A stretch of DNA of 64,000 nucleotides from JAAYJT01 sp037445555. GTDB taxonomy: Bacteria > Bacteroidota > Bacteroidia > Bacteroidales > JAAYJT01. Shown here in pieces: positions 43,402 to 51,251 of this stretch. The notes under the pieces are model-generated. The model searched no databases. It worked only from the letters and a program-made list of their open reading frames with translations, and was not told the origin of the DNA. Position 1 is the first letter of the stretch. Every line of letters begins with the position of its first letter. The translations under genes and the position numbers were made by a program. The stretch lies in assembly GCA_037445555.1 (NCBI GenBank), contig JBBIKG010000001.1, positions 1 to 64,000 on the forward strand, in the 5' to 3' direction.

Positions 43402-43956
43402 TTATTTTGATGCTGTTTTTCCAGCTTTTTTACGTACCACTTCACCCACAAAGCGAATACCCTTTCCTTTATAAGGTTCCGGCTCTCTGAGTGAGCGAAT
43501 TTTGGCCGCTACCTGCCCGAGCAACTGCTTGTCAATAGACTTTAGGGTAATGGTTGGGTTTTTACCTCTTTCGGTAAGAGTCTGAACGTTAATTTCGGCA
43601 GGCAGTTCCATGAAAACACTATGCGAATAACCAAGCGAGAATTCAAGCACGTTGCCTACATTCGATACCTTGTAACCCACACCAATGAGCTCCTGATTGA
43701 TTACAAATCCTTCGGATACCCCTTTTACCATGTTGGCAATAAGTGCTCTGTAGAGGCCGTGAAGCGAGCGGTGCATTTTCTGATCAGTATGACGTTCAAT
43801 ATGAAGGACTCCGTCCTTTTGTGAAAGGGTGATGGCCGGATCAACCACTTGCCTCAAGCTGCCAAGCGGCCCCTTTACGGTAACGATATTATTGGCCGAA
43901 ATTTCAACTGAAACACCTGCCGGAAGATTGATCGGAAGTTTTCCTATTCTTGACAT
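43402..43956 (-). CDS. rplF: Large ribosomal subunit protein uL6
   Basis: A 184-residue L6 near the sarcin-ricin loop, with two similar domains. It starts MSRIGKLPINLPAGVSVEI and ends RFVGEVVRKKAGKTASK with the conserved EPYKGKGIRF motif. The frame is open 17 codons further upstream, but the standard MSRIGK start at 43956 avoids overlap with rpsH. Confidence 0.97.
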   Translation of the reverse strand: MSRIGKLPINLPAGVSVEISANNIVTVKGPLGSLRQVVDPAITLSQKDGVLHIERHTDQKMHRSLHGLYRALIANMVKGVSEGFVINQELIGVGYKVSNVGNVLEFSLGYSHSVFMELPAEINVQTLTERGKNPTITLKSIDKQLLGQVAAKIRSLREPEPYKGKGIRFVGEVVRKKAGKTASK

Positions 43957-43975
43957 GCTACTATTCCTCCATCCA

Positions 43976-44374
43976 TTAACTAACAAAGCAAATAACTTCA
44001 CCACCAATCTTACGTTGCCGGGCTTCCTTGTCGGTCATCAGGCCCTGCGAGGTGGAAATAATGGCGATACCTAACCCATTCATCACGCGCGGCAGGTTCT
44101 CGAAGTCGGTGTAGTTGCGAAGTCCGGGACGGCTTATGCGTTCAATGTTGCTGATGGCGCTAAGCTTTGTAACCGGATGATATTTAAGGGCGATCTTGAT
44201 CGTGCCCTGGCGGTTGTCATCTTCGAACTTATAATTCAGGATGTAGCCTTTTTCAAATAGAATCTTGGTGATCTCCTTCTTTATGTTCGATGCAGGAACT
44301 TCGACAATCCTGTGATTGGCCATAACGGCGTTCCTTATTCGAGTCAGATAGTCTGCAATTGGATCAGTATTCAT
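43976..44374 (-). CDS. rpsH: Small ribosomal subunit protein uS8
   Basis: A 132-residue S8 that nucleates the 30S central domain. It starts MNTDPIADYLTRIRNAVMAN and carries RISRPGLRNYTDFENLPRV and the C-terminal TSQGLMTDKEARQRKIGGE motif with the end VICFV. In E. coli S8 is the repressor of the spc operon through rplE mRNA. No S8-like target was recognised here. Confidence 0.97.
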   Translation of the reverse strand: MNTDPIADYLTRIRNAVMANHRIVEVPASNIKKEITKILFEKGYILNYKFEDDNRQGTIKIALKYHPVTKLSAISNIERISRPGLRNYTDFENLPRVMNGLGIAIISTSQGLMTDKEARQRKIGGEVICFVS

Positions 44375-44412
44375 TTTCAGATTTGTTTAAAATTCTTTAA
44401 TATATGGTAGGT

Positions 44413-44682
44413 TTACCAGCTGGATTTTCTCACACCGGGTATAAGTCCGCCCAAGGCCATCTCGCGAAAGTTGATACGCGAAATTCCGAAGAGCCGGATG
44501 TATCCTTTTGGGCGTCCGGTGATTTTGCAACGATTGTGAAGCCTTACAGGTGATGCATTCTTCGGAAGTTTCTGCAGTCCGATGAAATCACCGGCCTCTT
44601 TTAATGCAGCACGCTTTTTGGCATATTTTTCAACCAGGCGTTGCCTTTTGAGCTCTCTTGCTTTAATTGATTCTTTTGCCAT
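44413..44682 (-). CDS. rpsN: Small ribosomal subunit protein uS14, zinc-free type
   Basis: An 89-residue S14. The length and the single Cys in LHNRCKITGRPKGYIR mark the C-minus form; the short zinc-binding type has 61 residues and CxxC pairs. The C-terminal RINFREMALGGLIPGVRKSSW is the standard end with the Ser-Trp. It is 5 bp after rplE. Confidence 0.97.
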   Translation of the reverse strand: MAKESIKARELKRQRLVEKYAKKRAALKEAGDFIGLQKLPKNASPVRLHNRCKITGRPKGYIRLFGISRINFREMALGGLIPGVRKSSW

Positions 44683-44687
44683 GAGAA

Positions 44688-45242
44688 TTATTTCTGATTT
44701 TTAAATGGTAAACCAAATTCTTTTAACAAAGCCAGACATTCCTTGTCGGTTTTGGCGGTGGTGACGAAAGTCACATCCATACCGTTGATTTTGCTGATTT
44801 TGTCAATGTTGATTTCTGGAAAGATGATCTGCTCGGATACTCCCAGCGTATAATTTCCTCTTCCGTCAAATCCTTTTTCGTTGATGCCCCTGAAGTCGCG
44901 AACACGCGGCAGTGACACGGCAATCAGACGGTCGAGAAATTCATACATGCGGTTGCCCCTGAGGGTTACCCTTACGCCGATCGGCATTCCGCGACGAAGT
45001 TTAAAATTCGAAATGTCTTTGCGCGAGCGGGTAGACACGGCCTTTTGCCCGGCAATCATGGTCATTTCGTTAACTCCGCTGTCAATTAGCTTCTTATCGG
45101 TAATAGCATCGCCAAGGCCTTGATTAAGGGATATTTTAAGGATTTTCGGAACCTCCATCGGATTTTTGTAGTTAAACTGCTTCTGCAAAGCAGGCACTAC
45201 TTCCTCGGCGTATTTTGTTCTAAGGCGTGGTGTGTAGTTCAT
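44688..45242 (-). CDS. rplE: Large ribosomal subunit protein uL5
   Basis: A 184-residue L5, binding 5S rRNA and the P-site tRNA. Recognisable parts are NPMEVPKILKISLNQGLGDA, SNFKLRRGMPIGVRVTLRGN and the C-terminal INIDKISKINGMDVTFVTTA. Its ATG shares one base with the rplX stop (TAATG), which indicates translational coupling. Confidence 0.97.
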   Translation of the reverse strand: MNYTPRLRTKYAEEVVPALQKQFNYKNPMEVPKILKISLNQGLGDAITDKKLIDSGVNEMTMIAGQKAVSTRSRKDISNFKLRRGMPIGVRVTLRGNRMYEFLDRLIAVSLPRVRDFRGINEKGFDGRGNYTLGVSEQIIFPEINIDKISKINGMDVTFVTTAKTDKECLALLKEFGLPFKNQK

Positions 45243-45568
45243 TATTTAATTACCTCCCCAGTATTTTTTGAAATGCGAACTTTCTTGCCCGATTTTTCGT
45301 CTACCTTGTGACCCGTGCGTGTAGGCTTTCCTGAGTTGTCAATCACCATCAGGTTTGATGCATGCACAGGGGCTTCTTTCTTAAGAATGCCGCCTTTGGG
45401 ATTTTGGGCATTCGGGCGGGTATGTTTGGCAACGAGGGCAATCCCTTCCACTATGGCGCGGTTTTTTTCAGGGTCAACTTCAAGGATTTTTCCCTGTTTT
45501 CCTTTGTCGTCGCCGGCGATCACTTTAACGATATCGCCTTTCTTTATGTGTAATTTATTTGTATTCAT
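45242..45568 (-). CDS. rplX: Large ribosomal subunit protein uL24
   Basis: A 108-residue L24, an assembly initiator at the polypeptide exit. The KOW motif is KGDIVKVIAGDDKGKQGKIL; the central QNPKGGILKKEAPVHASNLM segment and RTGHKVDEKSGKKVRISKNT end are typical. It overlaps rplE by one base and follows rplN by 12 bp. Confidence 0.97.
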   Translation of the reverse strand: MNTNKLHIKKGDIVKVIAGDDKGKQGKILEVDPEKNRAIVEGIALVAKHTRPNAQNPKGGILKKEAPVHASNLMVIDNSGKPTRTGHKVDEKSGKKVRISKNTGEVIK

Positions 45569-45580
45569 GTCATTTGTGGG

Positions 45581-45949
45581 TTATAGCACTTCAGGTGCCA
45601 GTGAAACGATCTTCATGTATTGTTTCTCGCGCAATTCACGGGCAACAGGACCGAAAATACGGGTACCTGTCATTTCACCTGCATTGTTGAGAATCACCAC
45701 GGCGTTGTCATCAAACCGGATGTACGATCCGTCGTTGCGGCGGATCTCTTTCTTGGTTCTCACAACAACAGCCTTGGCCACGGTTCCTTTTTTGATGTTC
45801 CCCGAAGGCAATGCGTTCTTTACCGTCACGATGATTTTGTCGCCCACGGTGGCATAGCGTTTGCGGGTTCCTCCCAGCACGCGTATACAGAGCACTTCTT
45901 TTGCGCCGCTGTTATCGGCAACGTTCAATCTTGATTCCTGCTGTATCAT
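45581..45949 (-). CDS. rplN: Large ribosomal subunit protein uL14
   Basis: A 122-residue L14 at the subunit interface. It starts MIQQESRLNVADNSGAKEVL and includes GDKIIVTVKNALPSGNIKKG and GTRIFGPVARELREKQYMKI, ending SLAPEVL. Length and sequence are standard. Two bases separate it from rpsQ. Confidence 0.97.
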   Translation of the reverse strand: MIQQESRLNVADNSGAKEVLCIRVLGGTRKRYATVGDKIIVTVKNALPSGNIKKGTVAKAVVVRTKKEIRRNDGSYIRFDDNAVVILNNAGEMTGTRIFGPVARELREKQYMKIVSLAPEVL

Positions 45950-45951
45950 AA

Positions 45952-46209
45952 CTATTTGGCTCTTTCGATGATTTCAACTAATCTCCAGCATTTATCCTTG
46001 CTGTAAGGACGGCATTCCATGATGCGAACGGTATCGCCCATTTGGCAATCGTTGGTTTCGTCGTGTGCTTTGAAGCGGGATGACTTCTTGATAAACTTGC
46101 CATACTTGGGGTGCTTCACCCTACGCTCAACCTGTACCACGATGGTCTTTTCCATCTTATTGCTGACTACAAGCCCAATTTTTTCTTTACGTAAGTTCCT
46201 GGTTTCCAT
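45952..46209 (-). CDS. rpsQ: Small ribosomal subunit protein uS17
   Basis: An 85-residue S17. It starts METRNLRKEKIGLVVSNKME and carries RVKHPKYGKFIKKSSRFKAH, GDTVRIMECRPYSKDKCWRL. An upstream ATG 12 codons earlier would overlap rpmC, so the METRNLRKE start at 46209 is preferred; it leaves 13 bp to rpmC. Confidence 0.96.
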   Translation of the reverse strand: METRNLRKEKIGLVVSNKMEKTIVVQVERRVKHPKYGKFIKKSSRFKAHDETNDCQMGDTVRIMECRPYSKDKCWRLVEIIERAK

Positions 46210-46222
46210 TTTCCTTGTATTA

Positions 46223-46429
46223 TTATTTTTGAGCCTCGCCAGCAAGATGACGTATCCTGAGTTCGGTTTCGAGGCGTGCGATGGTTTTTCTGTATTCCTT
46301 GATCTTATTCGGATTTTCGAGCGGAGATACAGCGTGATTTAACCTAAGCCTCACCAGTTGCTTACGTTCTTCCTCCAACCTTTCAATGATATCAGGGGTC
46401 GAGAGCTCTTTTATGACTGACTGTTTCAT
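46223..46429 (-). CDS. rpmC: Large ribosomal subunit protein uL29
   Basis: A 68-residue, almost wholly helical L29 at the exit tunnel, where SRP and trigger factor bind. Its typical parts are ERLEEERKQLVRLRLNHAVS, LENPNKIKEYRKTIARLETE. Usual length 63-70. It lies between rplP and rpsQ. Confidence 0.96.
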   Translation of the reverse strand: MKQSVIKELSTPDIIERLEEERKQLVRLRLNHAVSPLENPNKIKEYRKTIARLETELRIRHLAGEAQK

Positions 46430-46476
46430 AGGGTTATTCGTTGTCTGTTGCTATGCTTTTGGCTATATATGGTCTG

Positions 46477-46905
46477 TTAGGCGTTTTCCTCAATATAATC
46501 GCGGCGAACCACAAATTTTGTTGCGATGGGAAGTTTCTGGGCTGCAAGCCTGAGACCTTCCTTTGCAATTTCCAGGGGCACTCCTTCGGCCTCAAAAAGT
46601 ATACGACCGGGGCTGATAGGGGCAACGAAATATTCTGGTGCGCCCTTACCTTTACCCATACGTACTTCGGCTGGTTTTTTGGTTACAGGCTTATCAGGAA
46701 ACACGCGTATCCAGATTTGACCTTCACGTTTCATGTGGCGGGTAAGCGCCTGACGTGCAGCTTCGATCTGACGCCCGGTAAGCCAACATTCTTCCAGGGT
46801 TTTGATACCAAATGAACCGAAAGCCAGCTGGTTTCCGCGCATTGAATTGCCCTTCATTTTACCTTTTTGCTGTTTCCTGTATCTGGTTTTCTTCGGCTGT
46901 AACAT
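46477..46905 (-). CDS. rplP: Large ribosomal subunit protein uL16
   Basis: A 142-residue L16 next to the A-site tRNA elbow. It begins MLQPKKTRYRKQQKGKMKGN and contains QIEAARQALTRHMKREGQIW, RVFPDKPVTKKPAEVRMGKG and EYFVAPISPGRILFEAEGVP. The order rpsC-rplP-rpmC is canonical. Confidence 0.97.
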   Translation of the reverse strand: MLQPKKTRYRKQQKGKMKGNSMRGNQLAFGSFGIKTLEECWLTGRQIEAARQALTRHMKREGQIWIRVFPDKPVTKKPAEVRMGKGKGAPEYFVAPISPGRILFEAEGVPLEIAKEGLRLAAQKLPIATKFVVRRDYIEENA

Positions 46906-46940
46906 TGCTGTATCTTGATTAATTGGTTAAGACATCTTTA

Positions 46941-47663
46941 TTATTTAGTTCTGCGACGCGGACGCTGGGGTTTTGAACGCGGCGCAGTTACCGGTTTGGT
47001 TTTTGGCAGGCTTTCGATAACGGTCGAGAGATCATGCTTTCCATAAATCTCGCCTTTACAGATATATACTTTCACACCGAGGCGGCCGTATGTGGTATGG
47101 GCTTCGGCTGTAGCGTAGTCAATATCAGCACGCAGAGTATGCAGAGGAATACGACCTTCTTTGAATTGCTCGCGACGTGCCATTTCAGCACCACCCAACC
47201 GACCACCGATATGCACTTTAATGCCTTCGGCACCTATGCGCATGGCAGAGGCAATGGCTGTTTTAATGGCGCGCCTATAGGATATGCGACCTTCAAGCTG
47301 CCTGGCTATGGTCTGGGCAACTATCACCGCATCTATCTCAGGACGTTTGATTTCTGAAATATTGATCTGAATCTCTTTCCCGGTGAGCTTCTTCAACTCT
47401 TCTTTCAGCTTGTCAACTTCCTGTCCGCCTTTGCCTATGATGATTCCGGGGCGTGCAGTAAAAATGGTTACGGTGACCAGTTTCAGCGAGCGCTCAATGA
47501 TGATTCTTGATATGCCTGCCTTCGTTAGCCTGGCATTCAGATATTTGCGAATTTTATCGTCTTCTACCAGCTTGTTTTCGAAATTCTTTCCGCCGTACCA
47601 GTTAGAATCCCAACCACGGATGATCCCTAACCTAAGACCTATTGGATTTGTTTTTTGTCCCAT
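46941..47663 (-). CDS. rpsC: Small ribosomal subunit protein uS3
   Basis: A 240-residue S3 at the mRNA entry channel. The N-terminal MGQKTNPIGLRLGIIRGWDS precedes the KH domain with ARPGIIIGKGGQEVDKLKEE and the C-terminal GAEGIKVHIGGRLGGAEMAR segment. A short basic tail with RSKPQRPRRRTK ends the protein. Length is slightly above E. coli (233). Confidence 0.97.
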   Translation of the reverse strand: MGQKTNPIGLRLGIIRGWDSNWYGGKNFENKLVEDDKIRKYLNARLTKAGISRIIIERSLKLVTVTIFTARPGIIIGKGGQEVDKLKEELKKLTGKEIQINISEIKRPEIDAVIVAQTIARQLEGRISYRRAIKTAIASAMRIGAEGIKVHIGGRLGGAEMARREQFKEGRIPLHTLRADIDYATAEAHTTYGRLGVKVYICKGEIYGKHDLSTVIESLPKTKPVTAPRSKPQRPRRRTK

Positions 47664-47718
47664 TCAATGAGAATTTTTATGATTTTCTGTTTGGTTTACA
47701 GTGTCAGTTAATGATTGG

Positions 47719-48153
47719 CTAGCTCTTACTCTCGCTGGCAGCTTCTGCCTTAATTGTATCGTTGCGGCTGTCCAGCACGATTGTAACATGATTTGACCTT
47801 TTGCGTATACGGTTGGCGCGTCCCTGTGGAGCAGGACGCACCCTTTTCAGAACCGCTCCGCCATCCACCTGGATGGTTTTGATGTAGAGGTTACTGTCTT
47901 CGATGCGCACGCCTTCATTTTTTGCCCGCCAATTGGCTATGGCCGAAAGCAGTAGTTTGTGAAGCTTATCGGACGGAGCTTTGGAACTGATCTTGAGCAC
48001 ATGAAGAGCATGCTCGATATTCATATTGCGCACCAGGTCGGCCAAAAGTCGCATTTTTCGCGGCGAAGTGGGTACGTTACGCAAACTTGCAAAGGCAACC
48101 GATTTCTTTTCTTCTTTGCGGCGCTCAGCGCTGATATGTTTTCTTGATCCCAT
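47719..48153 (-). CDS. rplV: Large ribosomal subunit protein uL22
   Basis: A 144-residue L22 lining the exit tunnel. A 20-residue basic N-terminal extension precedes the conserved LRNVPTSPRKMRLLADLVRN; the tunnel hairpin is KRVRPAPQGRANRIRKRSNH, without the duplications or deletions known from macrolide resistance. A short Ala/Glu/Ser tail follows. It is 12 bp after rpsS. Confidence 0.97.
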   Translation of the reverse strand: MGSRKHISAERRKEEKKSVAFASLRNVPTSPRKMRLLADLVRNMNIEHALHVLKISSKAPSDKLHKLLLSAIANWRAKNEGVRIEDSNLYIKTIQVDGGAVLKRVRPAPQGRANRIRKRSNHVTIVLDSRNDTIKAEAASESKS

Positions 48154-48165
48154 TAGTTATGATCT

Positions 48166-48444
48166 TTATTTTTTTCCTTTGTCTTTACTTCCGGCATGGC
48201 CCCTGAAAATACGCGTGGGAGCAAATTCGCCCAGCTTGTGGCCAACCATGTTTTCGGTGACGTATACGGGGATGAACTTATTTCCGTTGTGCACAGCGAT
48301 AGTTTGTCCAACAAAATCGGGGATTATCACTGAGCTTCTTGACCATGTTTTTACTACAGCTTTTTTCTTGCTATCAATCACGCTCAATACTTTCTTTTCG
48401 AGCTTATGATCTACATACGGGCCTTTTTTTAGCGAACGACTCAT
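48166..48444 (-). CDS. rpsS: Small ribosomal subunit protein uS19
   Basis: A 92-residue S19 of the 30S head. It starts MSRSLKKGPYVDHKLEKKVL and contains IIPDFVGQTIAVHNGNKFIP and ENMVGHKLGEFAPTRIFRGH, ending in a Lys-rich tail. Standard length and place between rplB and rplV. Confidence 0.97.
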   Translation of the reverse strand: MSRSLKKGPYVDHKLEKKVLSVIDSKKKAVVKTWSRSSVIIPDFVGQTIAVHNGNKFIPVYVTENMVGHKLGEFAPTRIFRGHAGSKDKGKK

Positions 48445-48471
48445 TTTGATCAGGTTAGTTAATGGTACAAA

Positions 48472-49296
48472 TTATTTTTTCCTGCGCTCGATGATGTATT
48501 TATCCGAAGCGTTCTTTTTGGCACGGGTTTTATATCCCTTTGCCGGCAATCCCTTACGCGATCTTGGGTGTCCGCCCGATGCCCTGCCTTCGCCGCCACC
48601 CATCGGGTGATCAACCGGGTTCATGACAACGCCTCTAGTGCGGGGCCGACGTCCCATCCAGCGGCTACGTCCTGCCTTACCCGACTTTTCGAGGTTGTGA
48701 TCGATGTTCGATGCCATTCCGATGGTAGCTTTGCAAGTCTGCAGTATCATTCGGCTTTCGCCCGAGGGTAATTTGATGATGGCAAACTTGCCATCGCGCG
48801 ACATGAGCTGAGCTGATGATCCGGCGCTGCGTGCCATCTTAGCACCCTGACCCGGTCTCAGTTCGATGTTGTGGATCACGGTGCCAAAGGGAATTTCGCT
48901 CAGATACAACGAATTGCCAATCTCAGGAGCAGATCCCTTGCCTGATACTACCGATTGCTCAACCTTCAAACCGTGAGGAGCAATGATGTAACGCTTTTCA
49001 CCGTCGGCGTAAACCAGCAATGCGATCCTGGCTGAACGATTCGGATCGTACTCAATGGATTTTACTACTGCAGGGATTCCTTCCTTGTCGCGTTTGAAAT
49101 CGATTATTCTGAGTTGTTGTTTATGACCGCCACCCAAATAACGCATGGTCATACGTCCCTGGTTGTTTCGCCCTCCCGATTTTTTCTTGGGGATCAGCAA
49201 ACTCTTCTCAGGCTGCAAGGTGGTAATGTCGTCAAACGAGCTAATTACCTTGAAGCGCTGGCCGGGGGTTGTTGGTTTGAATTTCTTTAAAGCCAT
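48472..49296 (-). CDS. rplB: Large ribosomal subunit protein uL2
   Basis: A 274-residue L2, required for subunit association and peptidyl transfer. The conserved His region is visible in MNPVDHPMGGGEGRASGGHP, preceded by GRSRWMGRRPRTRGVVMNP. The N-terminal half has the OB-like fold with GGRNNQGRMTMRYLGGGHKQ. Length matches E. coli (273). Confidence 0.98.
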   Translation of the reverse strand: MALKKFKPTTPGQRFKVISSFDDITTLQPEKSLLIPKKKSGGRNNQGRMTMRYLGGGHKQQLRIIDFKRDKEGIPAVVKSIEYDPNRSARIALLVYADGEKRYIIAPHGLKVEQSVVSGKGSAPEIGNSLYLSEIPFGTVIHNIELRPGQGAKMARSAGSSAQLMSRDGKFAIIKLPSGESRMILQTCKATIGMASNIDHNLEKSGKAGRSRWMGRRPRTRGVVMNPVDHPMGGGEGRASGGHPRSRKGLPAKGYKTRAKKNASDKYIIERRKK

Positions 49297-49309
49297 TTAT
49301 CAAAAAGTT

Positions 49310-49600
49310 CTAAATGTTGCTGTAAAAATCAATTATTTGTCCTTCGGCCAAGGTAACTATGGCCTTTTTAAGGGCGGGTGTACGACCGGCCACGAATCCA
49401 CGCTTAGTGTAGCGCGATTTGCTCTTACCACTGTAATTCAGGGTATTCACATCCTGCACACTTACGTTATAGAGGTCTTCAACGGCTTTCTTGATTTGGA
49501 TTTTGTTCGCATTCCTGCGCACAAAAAATCCATAACGCTGCAGCTTCTCGCCCTGGGCCGTCATCTTCTCCGTTACGATTGGTTTTATTATGATGCTCAT
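49310..49600 (-). CDS. rplW: Large ribosomal subunit protein uL23
   Basis: A 96-residue L23, the docking site for trigger factor and SRP at the exit port. It starts MSIIIKPIVTEKMTAQGEKL and contains RYGFFVRRNANKIQIKKAVE, DLYNVSVQDVNTLNYSGKSK. Normal length. It starts 25 bp after rplD. Confidence 0.96.
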   Translation of the reverse strand: MSIIIKPIVTEKMTAQGEKLQRYGFFVRRNANKIQIKKAVEDLYNVSVQDVNTLNYSGKSKSRYTKRGFVAGRTPALKKAIVTLAEGQIIDFYSNI

Positions 49601-49625
49601 CGCAATGAGTATTATTAGGTTGATA

Positions 49626-50261
49626 TTAAGCTTCGTTGGTCAGTAGGCTGGTCATCTTCTCAAGCGAGCTTTCGAGCACGAACAGTCGTGTGGCATGAAG
49701 TATGTCATAGGTGTTAATGCTGTCGGCAAGCACAACTTTGGCTTTCTGGAGATTGCGGGCCGATAGTAAAATGTTTTTGTCAGTCTGAGGCACAACAAAT
49801 AACACCTTCTGATCAGTCACCTTAAAGCTGTTCATTAGTTGTGTAATGTTACGTGTTTTGGGAGCTTCAAAGCTGAAGTCTTCCACCACCGTGATGTTGT
49901 TTTCCAGGGCCTTATAGGTCAGTGCGCTGATGCGGGCAAGTTTTTTAAGCTTCTTGTTCAGCTTGAAACTGTAATCACGGGGCTGGGGGCCAAATGTTCT
50001 GGCTCCGCCACGAAACAGGGGGTTCTTGATGCTGCCGGCGCGGGCTCCACCAGTGCCTTTCTGGCGTTTTAGCTTTTTTGTGCTGCCTGACACTACAGAT
50101 TTTTCGAGCGAACTGTGCGTTCCCTGCCTTCTGTTGGCCAGATGCTGTTTCACATCCAGATAGATAGCATGGTCGTTGGGCGTAACATTGAAGATACCTT
50201 CGATAAGTGTCACGGTCCTGTTGGTTTTTTCACCATTTACGTTATAAACTTCTAGCTCCAT
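49626..50261 (-). CDS. rplD: Large ribosomal subunit protein uL4
   Basis: A 211-residue L4. The tunnel loop includes RRQGTHSSLEKSVVSGSTKK and KRQKGTGGARAGSIKNPLFR, then GGARTFGPQPRDYSF. In E. coli L4 represses its own S10 operon. Its start overlaps the end of rplC by 10 bp, so the two are probably coupled in translation; the start MELEVYNVNGEK is the family norm. Confidence 0.97.
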   Translation of the reverse strand: MELEVYNVNGEKTNRTVTLIEGIFNVTPNDHAIYLDVKQHLANRRQGTHSSLEKSVVSGSTKKLKRQKGTGGARAGSIKNPLFRGGARTFGPQPRDYSFKLNKKLKKLARISALTYKALENNITVVEDFSFEAPKTRNITQLMNSFKVTDQKVLFVVPQTDKNILLSARNLQKAKVVLADSINTYDILHATRLFVLESSLEKMTSLLTNEA

Positions 50262-50881
50262 CTTTCAACAATTACATATGATCCTTTGGGTCCGGGTACC
50301 GAACCTTTAACTATGATTACATTCTTTTCGGGGTAGATCTTTAAAATCTGGAGGTTAATCATTTTAACCCGGTCACCGCCCATACGGCCAGCCATGCGAA
50401 TTCCTTTGAAAACGCGTGATGGCCATGATGAGGCGCCAACTGAACCGGGCGCTCTCAGACGGTCGTGCTGGCCGTGTGTGCTTTCGCCAACCCCGCGAAA
50501 ATGATGTCTTCTGACAACACCCTGAAATCCTTTACCTTTCGAAACACCTACCACGTCGATAAATTCACCTTCGACAAAAATGTCGACATTGATCAGGTCG
50601 CCAAACTGCTTCTGGTGTCCTGATTCAAAACGTGTAAACTCGGCGACAACCTTTTTGGGTGTGGTTCCTGCTTTCGCAAAATGACCTTTCAGAGCCTTGG
50701 TGGTGTGCTTTTCTTTCTTTTCGTCAAACGCAAGCTGGAGGGCATCATACCCGTCGGCTTCCTTGGTTTTGACCTGGGTTACTACACAGGGGCCCGCTTC
50801 GATGATGGTGCATGGGATGTTTTTCCCTGCTGCATCAAAGATACTGGTCATCCCTACCTTTTTTCCTATTATTCCTGACAT
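50252..50881 (-). CDS. rplC: Large ribosomal subunit protein uL3
   Basis: A 209-residue L3 near the peptidyl transferase centre. It starts MSGIIGKKVGMTSIFDAAGK and has the conserved loop KGKGFQGVVRRHHFRGVGES and GSVGASSWPSRVFKGIRMAG with MGGDRVKMINLQI. The length is standard. It follows rpsJ by 40 bp. Confidence 0.97.
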   Translation of the reverse strand: MSGIIGKKVGMTSIFDAAGKNIPCTIIEAGPCVVTQVKTKEADGYDALQLAFDEKKEKHTTKALKGHFAKAGTTPKKVVAEFTRFESGHQKQFGDLINVDIFVEGEFIDVVGVSKGKGFQGVVRRHHFRGVGESTHGQHDRLRAPGSVGASSWPSRVFKGIRMAGRMGGDRVKMINLQILKIYPEKNVIIVKGSVPGPKGSYVIVERWS

Positions 50882-50921
50882 CTTATAACTCTTTTATCGG
50901 TTATGCGGTAAGTTACTACCG

Positions 50922-51227
50922 TCAAACTTTAATTTCAACTTCAACTCCACTGGGCAGTTCGAGCTTCATCAGCGCGTCAATGGTTTTTGACGTGGTGCTG
51001 TAAATGTCAAGCAAGCGCTTGTAGGTACTCAGTTCAAACTGTTCTCTGGATTTTTTATTTACGAATGTTGACCGTAGTACTGTAAAAATTTTCTTATTGG
51101 TCGGCAGGGGGATAGGCCCGTTGACAACCGCACCGGTCAGTTTTACAGTCTTAACAATCTTTTCGGCTGATTTATCAACCAGATTGTGGTCATACGATTT
51201 CAACTTAATTCTGATTTTCTGGCTCAC
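50922..51227 (-). CDS. rpsJ: Small ribosomal subunit protein uS10
   Basis: A 101-residue S10 of the 30S head, also NusE of antitermination complexes. It starts MSQKIRIKLKSYDHNLVDKS and contains GPIPLPTNKKIFTVLRSTFV and KSREQFELSTYKRLLDIYS. It follows fusA by only 24 bp, which shows that the str and S10 clusters are joined. Confidence 0.97.
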   Translation of the reverse strand: MSQKIRIKLKSYDHNLVDKSAEKIVKTVKLTGAVVNGPIPLPTNKKIFTVLRSTFVNKKSREQFELSTYKRLLDIYSTTSKTIDALMKLELPSGVEVEIKV

Positions 51228-51251
51228 TTTGTCGTTAAGTTTAAGTGATGA

